Shown one piece after another: positions 14,425-18,310 of a stretch of 18,310 nt of DNA (positions within the stretch are counted from its first letter, which is position 1; each line of letters opens with the position of its first letter). The translations under genes and the position numbers were made by a program. The notes below the pieces were generated by a model, which saw only the letters and a program-made list of their open reading frames with translations, was not told where the DNA came from and ran no database searches. Source of the DNA: Oscillospiraceae bacterium (GTDB lineage: Bacteria; Bacillota; Clostridia; Oscillospirales; Ruminococcaceae); NCBI GenBank assembly GCA_004556975.1, contig SFFD01000023.1:1-18310 (forward strand), written 5' to 3'.

Positions 14425-14458
14425 AAAAAGTCCGGCGTAAAAAACGCCGGACTTTTTT
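14425..14458. terminator. Bidirectional terminator between dut and maf
   Basis: A 10-bp GC-rich stem is extended by A/T pairs (14425-14438 with 14444-14457). The T run lies on the plus side and an A run on the left side, so it can serve both dut and the convergent maf transcript. Confidence 0.9.
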
Positions 14459-14492
14459 ATCACAAATAATTTATAAAAGCGCTTATAATACT

Positions 14493-15044
14493 TTACGGCA
14501 CAAGACCGAGAAAGCGGGCGACAGCGGCAACGGGAAAGCCCATAACATTAAAGTAATCGCCCACAAGACCTTTAACAAGAAGCGCGCCCGGCCCCTGAAT
14601 GCCGTAGGCGCCCGCTTTATCAAGGGGGTCGCCGGTGGCGACATACTGCCGGATGAACTCATCGGAAAGAACGAAAAATTCCACCTTTGTGCTCTGCACA
14701 AAGGAGCGGGTTTCGCCGTGCTCAACCACCGCAACGCCGGTATAAACCGTGTGGGTTCTGCCGGAAAGGGTACGCAGCATTGAAACCGCTTCTTCCGGCG
14801 TTTTCGGTTTTCCGAAAACGCTTCCGTCAAGCACAACAATGGTGTCGGAACCGATTACAACGTCGCCCGGTCGGTCTTTTGCCACGGCCTGCGCCTTTTG
14901 CCGGGCAAGAAGCTCGGGAATTTTTTCCGGCGCGGTGCCTTTTGGCACAAACTCGTCGCAGCCGGAAACCGCGCACTCAAATTCGGGAACAACAAGCTTC
15001 ATAAGCTCCCGGCGGCGGGGCGAACCCGAAGCCAAAATGTACAT
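14493..15044 (-). CDS. maf: Maf-family nucleoside triphosphate pyrophosphatase
   Basis: The 183-residue protein shows S6-G-S-P-R-R-R-E-L-M at the N-terminus, G-S-D67-T-I-V-V-L-D-G, F-G-K-P-K-T-P-E-E-A and L-S-G-R-T-H, and D-K-A-G-A-Y-G-I-Q-G near the C-terminus. This is the full Maf layout. Maf proteins hydrolyse non-canonical or excess dNTP/NTP; the S-P-R-R motif fits the dTTP/UTP subgroup. Some members act in septum control, hence the name. A GGGAGGG ribosome site lies inside the end of the preceding aminotransferase gene, only 3 nt separate the genes, and the two are coexpressed. The closing terminator is at 14425-14458. Confidence 0.95.
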   Translation of the reverse strand: MYILASGSPRRRELMKLVVPEFECAVSGCDEFVPKGTAPEKIPELLARQKAQAVAKDRPGDVVIGSDTIVVLDGSVFGKPKTPEEAVSMLRTLSGRTHTVYTGVAVVEHGETRSFVQSTKVEFFVLSDEFIRQYVATGDPLDKAGAYGIQGPGALLVKGLVGDYFNVMGFPVAAVARFLGLVP

Positions 15045-15047
15045 AGC

Positions 15048-16343
15048 TTAACCCTCCCTTTCGGAAAGCAGCTTTTCGGCCGCGGCAAGACGGGCAGAGA
15101 TGCAGAAAAGCTCCGCCGCTGCGGGAATTTCGGAAATCGGGGCAAAGGTGGGCGCAATACGAAGGACGCTGTCCGCGGGGTCTTTGCCGTAGGGATAGAC
15201 GGAGCCTGCGCCGGTAAGGGTAAGCCCCGCTTCTTTGCAAAGGGCAACGGTGCGCTTTGCGGTGCCGGGCAAAAGCTCCGCCGCAATGAAATATCCGCCC
15301 CGTGGTTCGTTCCAGCTTGCTATGCCAAGGCCGGAAAGCTCGGCTTTGAGCACGGCGAGCATGCCTTTAAATTTCGGGCGGATAATTTCCGCCTGTTTTG
15401 CCATATGCTTGAGCACGCCCTCTTTGTTTTTGAAAAAAAGCGCATGGCGAAGCTGATTTATCTTATCCGGGCCGATGTTCTGGAAGGAAAGCATACGCTT
15501 TAAATCCGCAATATTTGTTTTTGAAGCGGCCATTGCCGCAAGTCCGGCGGAAGGGAAGGTTATTTTGCTTGTGGAAGCGAGCATATATATCATATCCTCG
15601 TGCTCAAACTGCTTTGCCATTTTGAGCACGGAGGGAACCTCGTCCTTTTCGCCGTTTGGATAAAGGTCGTGCACCACATATGCGTTATCCCAGAAAATGC
15701 GGAAATCCGGCGCGGCCGGGCAAAGCCTTGCAAAACGCTCCACCACTTCCTCGGAATAAGAAACGCCGCCCGGGTTGGAATATTTCGGAACGCAGACAAT
15801 GCCCTTTACCGTGGGGTCTTTCACAAGCTGTTCCACCGTATCCATATCGGGACCGTCGGACTTCATGGGAACGGTAACAAGCTCAAAGCCGAAATATTCG
15901 CCTACGGCGAAATGGCGGTCATAGCCGGGGGCGGGGCAAAGCAGCTTGCGCTCTTTACATTCGCTCCAAGGTCTTCCTCCGGGAACACCGTGGCAGACCG
16001 CGTGGGCAATTAAATCATAGAAAAGATTCAGCGAGCTGTTGCCGGTAACGATGACTTCGTCCGGCTCTGCGTCAAGAATTTCGGCAAAAAGCCTGCGGCA
16101 TTCCGGAATTCCTTCCACAACGCCGTAGTTGCGGGTGTCAAAGCCGCTTTCGCATTTAAAATTTTCGGTTTTGCCGTTCACAATATCAAGCATCGGCAGG
16201 GAAAGGGCAAGCTGTTCCGGGCAGGGCTTGCCGCGGGAGATGTCAAGCTTTAATCCCAGTGATTTTTTCTCATCGTACCGCTTTTGCAAAAGCTCTTTTT
16301 CGCAAAGCAGTTCAGCTGTTGTCATATCGGCGTATTTTTTCAT
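15048..16343 (-). CDS. PLP-dependent aminotransferase of the PF12897 (aspartate aminotransferase-like) group
   Basis: The 431-residue protein is a class I/II aminotransferase: Y73-G in N-Y-G-V-V-E-G, N190-P-G-G, D219-N-A-Y and the cofactor Lys K260 in S-T-S-K-I-T-F-P-S-A-G. Its N-terminal part (L-K-L-D-I-S-R-G-K-P) and length fit the PF12897 group of aminotransferases common in Firmicutes and Actinobacteria, with aspartate/2-oxoglutarate as the expected pair. Exact substrate is inference. The ribosome site is weak (GAAAGG). It lies between asnS and maf in the same direction with no strong terminator on either side, so it may belong to one asnS-aminotransferase-maf transcript. Confidence 0.9.
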   Translation of the reverse strand: MKKYADMTTAELLCEKELLQKRYDEKKSLGLKLDISRGKPCPEQLALSLPMLDIVNGKTENFKCESGFDTRNYGVVEGIPECRRLFAEILDAEPDEVIVTGNSSLNLFYDLIAHAVCHGVPGGRPWSECKERKLLCPAPGYDRHFAVGEYFGFELVTVPMKSDGPDMDTVEQLVKDPTVKGIVCVPKYSNPGGVSYSEEVVERFARLCPAAPDFRIFWDNAYVVHDLYPNGEKDEVPSVLKMAKQFEHEDMIYMLASTSKITFPSAGLAAMAASKTNIADLKRMLSFQNIGPDKINQLRHALFFKNKEGVLKHMAKQAEIIRPKFKGMLAVLKAELSGLGIASWNEPRGGYFIAAELLPGTAKRTVALCKEAGLTLTGAGSVYPYGKDPADSVLRIAPTFAPISEIPAAAELFCISARLAAAEKLLSEREG

Positions 16344-16369
16344 ATTTTTAACCTTTCTTTTACTAAAGC

Positions 16370-16396
16370 TGCCCGCCGAAGCGTTTCCGGCGGGCA
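16370..16396 (-). terminator. GC-rich hairpin between asnS and the aminotransferase gene
   Basis: A 9-bp GC stem (16370-16378 with 16388-16396) follows the asnS stop on the minus strand. The bases after it (GCTTTAGTAAAAG) are a poor U tract, so it is a weak terminator or a processing/stability element. Confidence 0.5.
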
Positions 16397-16403
16397 GGCA
16401 TAA

Positions 16404-17798
16404 TTAAAATTCGGCGGAACCGGTGGTTCTTGGGAAGGGAAGAACGTCGCGGATATTCTGTATTCCGGTAAGGTACATAATTATGCGCTCAAACCCAAGA
16501 CCGTAGCCGGCATGCTTGCAGCCGCCGAAACGGCGCAGGTCAAGATACCAGCTGTAATCCTCTTCTTTAAGCCCAAGCTCGCGTATGCGGCCAAGCAGCA
16601 CGTCAAGGCGCTCTTCACGCTGGCTTCCGCCGACAATTTCGCCGACGCCGGGAACAAGCAAATCCGCCGCGGCAACGGTTTTGCCGTCGTCGTTCTGGCG
16701 CATATAGAAAGCCTTGATTTCCTTGGGGTAGTTGGTGACGAAGATAGGCGCTTTGTAAACTTCTTCGGTAAGGTAACGCTCGTGCTCGGTCTGAAGGTCA
16801 CAGCCCCAGTATACAGGATATTCAAAGCGGTCTTTGACCTTTTCAAGCATTGCAACGGCGTCGGTATAGTCAACCCGGGCAAAGCTTGCGCCGCAGATAT
16901 TTTCAAGGCGCTCGATAAGTCCGTTGTCGTAAAAATCGTTGAAAAACTTCATTTCGCGCGGGCAGTTGTCAAGAACATAGCGGAAGATATATTTAATCAT
17001 ATCTTCGGAAAGCTGCATTTCATCCTCAAGGTCGGCAAAGGCAATTTCGGGTTCAATCATCCAAAATTCCGCGGCGTGGCGCTGGGTATAGGATTTTTCC
17101 GCACGGAACGTGGGGCCGAAGGTATAGATGTTGCTGAACGCCATTGCCATGGCTTCGCCCTCAAGCTGTCCCGAAACGGTAAGACCGGTGGCTTTGCCGA
17201 AGAAATCCTGGCTGAAATCAACGCTTCCGTCCTCGTTGCGGGGAGGATTGGAGGGGTCAAGGGTGGTTACGCGGAACATTTCGCCCGCGCCTTCGCAGTC
17301 GGAACCGGTGATAAGCGGGGTGTGAACATAAACAAAGCCCCTGCTTTGGAAGAACTGGTGAATGGCAAACGCCGCCGCACTGCGAACGCGGAAAGCTGCG
17401 GAGAAGGTATTGGTACGCGGGCGCAGATGAGCGATGGTACGAAGATATTCAAGGCTGTGGCGCTTTTTCTGAAGGGGATAATCCGGGGTGGATTCACCCT
17501 CCACGACAATTTCAGAGGCGTGCAGCTCAAAGGGCTGCTTTGCTTCCGGAGTAAGGACTATGCTGCCGGTTACCGAAACTGCCGAACCGACATTAAGCTT
17601 GGTGACCTCTTTGAAATTATTGACCTTGCTTTCCTCATAAACAACCTGCAAATTTGAAAAACAGGTTCCGTCATTAAGTTCGATAAAGCCAACAGATTTG
17701 GAGTTGCGGGAAGTGCGCAGCCAGCCGCAAATTTTCACCGGCTCTGCGGCGTACTTTTCCGGAGAGGCAAAAACAAGCCTCAGCTCCGTCCTTTTCAT
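16404..17798 (-). CDS. asnS: Asparaginyl-tRNA synthetase
   Basis: The start is set at ATG 17798, because the GAGGTGAT ribosome site covers the GTG at 17807 that would give a three-residue longer frame. The 464-residue product has an N-terminal OB-fold (I-C-G-W-L-R-T-S-R-N-S-K), a class II core with motif 2 (F-R-A-E-K-S-Y-T-Q-R-H) and motif 3 (G-Y-G-L-G-F-E-R-I-I-M-Y). The ending D-V-L-P-F-P-R-T-T-G and W-M-I-E-P-E-I-A-F distinguish AsnRS from AspRS. It charges tRNA(Asn) in the cytosol. A promoter lies at 17834-17862. No T-box is seen in front (the leader is short). Confidence 0.97.
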   Translation of the reverse strand: MKRTELRLVFASPEKYAAEPVKICGWLRTSRNSKSVGFIELNDGTCFSNLQVVYEESKVNNFKEVTKLNVGSAVSVTGSIVLTPEAKQPFELHASEIVVEGESTPDYPLQKKRHSLEYLRTIAHLRPRTNTFSAAFRVRSAAAFAIHQFFQSRGFVYVHTPLITGSDCEGAGEMFRVTTLDPSNPPRNEDGSVDFSQDFFGKATGLTVSGQLEGEAMAMAFSNIYTFGPTFRAEKSYTQRHAAEFWMIEPEIAFADLEDEMQLSEDMIKYIFRYVLDNCPREMKFFNDFYDNGLIERLENICGASFARVDYTDAVAMLEKVKDRFEYPVYWGCDLQTEHERYLTEEVYKAPIFVTNYPKEIKAFYMRQNDDGKTVAAADLLVPGVGEIVGGSQREERLDVLLGRIRELGLKEEDYSWYLDLRRFGGCKHAGYGLGFERIIMYLTGIQNIRDVLPFPRTTGSAEF

Positions 17799-17833
17799 TT
17801 TGATCACCTCAATAAATAGTAATATTACACTTT

Positions 17834-17862
17834 AATATAGCACAGGGGCGGGGCTTTTGCAA
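17834..17862 (-). promoter_or_regulatory. Sigma-A promoter of asnS
   Basis: TTGCAA (17857-17862) and TATATT (17834-17839) are 17 bp apart on the minus strand, and the -10 is preceded by TGC (extended -10). The leader before the asnS start is about 30 nt. Confidence 0.75.
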
Positions 17863-18078
17863 GAAAAATATTTGTCCCTGCATAAATATTGAAAAAGGCG
17901 AAGCGGCTTTGCGCCCAAAAGGTCTTTCGCCGTGCGGCGGCGCGAAGCCTTTTAAGACAAAGAAAACCGAAAAGAGCTTGTTACAGTCGGTTTTAAACAA
18001 TATTTTTTTGTAACCCGCCGCATAATTTCGGTTTATCCTATACGAGACTTAAAGATAAAAAAGGCGGCGCTTTGTTTC
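17863..18078. other. Gene-free stretch between asnS and the DnaA-box cluster
   Basis: No coding frame is supported. It contains an 8-bp hairpin (17963-17970 with 17987-17994) and a G/C-rich patch with imperfect inverted repeats (17890-17955). The right end holds AAGGCGGCGC (18061-18070), which can pair imperfectly with 18091-18101. Confidence 0.6.
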
Positions 18079-18267
18079 TGTTCCACAGTGGCGCCGGCCT
18101 TATGTATGATACCCGGCGCTGTGGAAAACTAAAGTTTTCAACATTGCATAAAATCACTCCTCATATGTCAAAATTACCGCATAAAGGGCTGATTTTTGTG
18201 GAAAACCTGCGTTTTGTTGAAAACTATGTTGAAAGATTGTTGAAAAGTTGAAAAAATCGGTGGAAAA
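18079..18267. other. Cluster of DnaA-box-like 9-mers, candidate oriC
   Basis: Against the DnaA box TTWTNCACA there are two perfect minus-strand sites (TGTGGAAAA at 18120-18128 and 18197-18205). Five single-mismatch sites lie at 18079-18087 (plus), 18135-18143 (plus), 18215-18223, 18238-18246 and 18259-18267. Two weaker sites lie at 18227-18235 and 18246-18254. Three sites in a row start 12 and 11 bp apart, that is, about one DNA turn. No gene overlaps the cluster. Such density is typical of a bacterial replication origin next to dnaA, which would lie beyond the right edge. Confidence 0.65.
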
Positions 18268-18310
18268 ATGGCAAAAATCTGCGGTTCGTCTTTCCTTAAT
18301 TATTCCTTTC

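Noticed and set aside
16512..17657. Open frame of 381 codons on the plus strand opposite asnS
   Set aside because: Shadow of asnS with no start signal and no domain.
18215..18267. CRISPR-like or iteron repeat array
   Set aside because: The repeats are only 8-9 bp with 11-13 bp steps and no spacers of constant length; DnaA-box reading explains them better.

Overview
The window looks like the chromosome of a low-to-mid GC Firmicute of class Clostridia, probably an uncultured gut Oscillospirales/Ruminococcaceae-type bacterium. The evidence is strong AGGAGG-type ribosome sites, sigma-A promoters with 17-bp spacers, U-tract terminators, a T-box in front of thrS, RNase Y, and ZapA next to dut. The taxonomic call is inference from gene content and style; no rRNA or other marker gene is present.

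Layout. Positions 2-4088 hold the accessory part. The 3' end of a large surface-type protein gene is followed 18 bp later by a 75-residue peptide gene that resembles a RiPP precursor, and then by a strong hairpin terminator. Next come four tightly coupled genes: a membrane-anchored protein, an HPr-kinase-like P-loop protein, a radical SAM/SPASM enzyme and a PqqD-like recognition protein. The three junctions among these four genes each overlap by exactly 11 nt. Together this reads as a peptide-modification cluster without a recognisable protease or transporter, and it is the most interesting system in the window. An HD-domain phosphohydrolase gene (4229-4888) follows with its own terminator.

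Positions 4997-10300 (minus strand) carry glycogen phosphorylase, threonyl-tRNA synthetase under a T-box leader with an ACC (Thr) specifier, and a small putative lipoprotein. RNase Y (10636-12246) is transcribed rightward from its own promoter. The 690-bp gap after it has no convincing protein gene. It does carry a consensus minus-strand sigma-A promoter, a long structured stem and a terminator, which together predict a ~160-nt small RNA (12714-12874). A cytosolic-looking amidase-6-type protein lies just upstream of it.

Positions 13637-17798 are housekeeping: zapA-dut (plus, 11-nt overlap) convergent with the minus-strand genes maf, a PF12897-type aminotransferase and asnS. The last ~230 bp (18079-18267) hold a dense cluster of DnaA-box-like 9-mers, some spaced 11-12 bp apart. 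This suggests the window ends inside or at the edge of oriC, with dnaA possibly just beyond the right edge.

How the genes fit together: the PqqD-like protein probably binds the YxxPxL leader of the peptide and presents the cysteine-containing core to the radical SAM enzyme, while the HprK-like protein may phosphorylate the peptide (its last residue is Ser). The terminator after the precursor would keep precursor transcript in excess over the enzymes. All of this is inferred from domain content.
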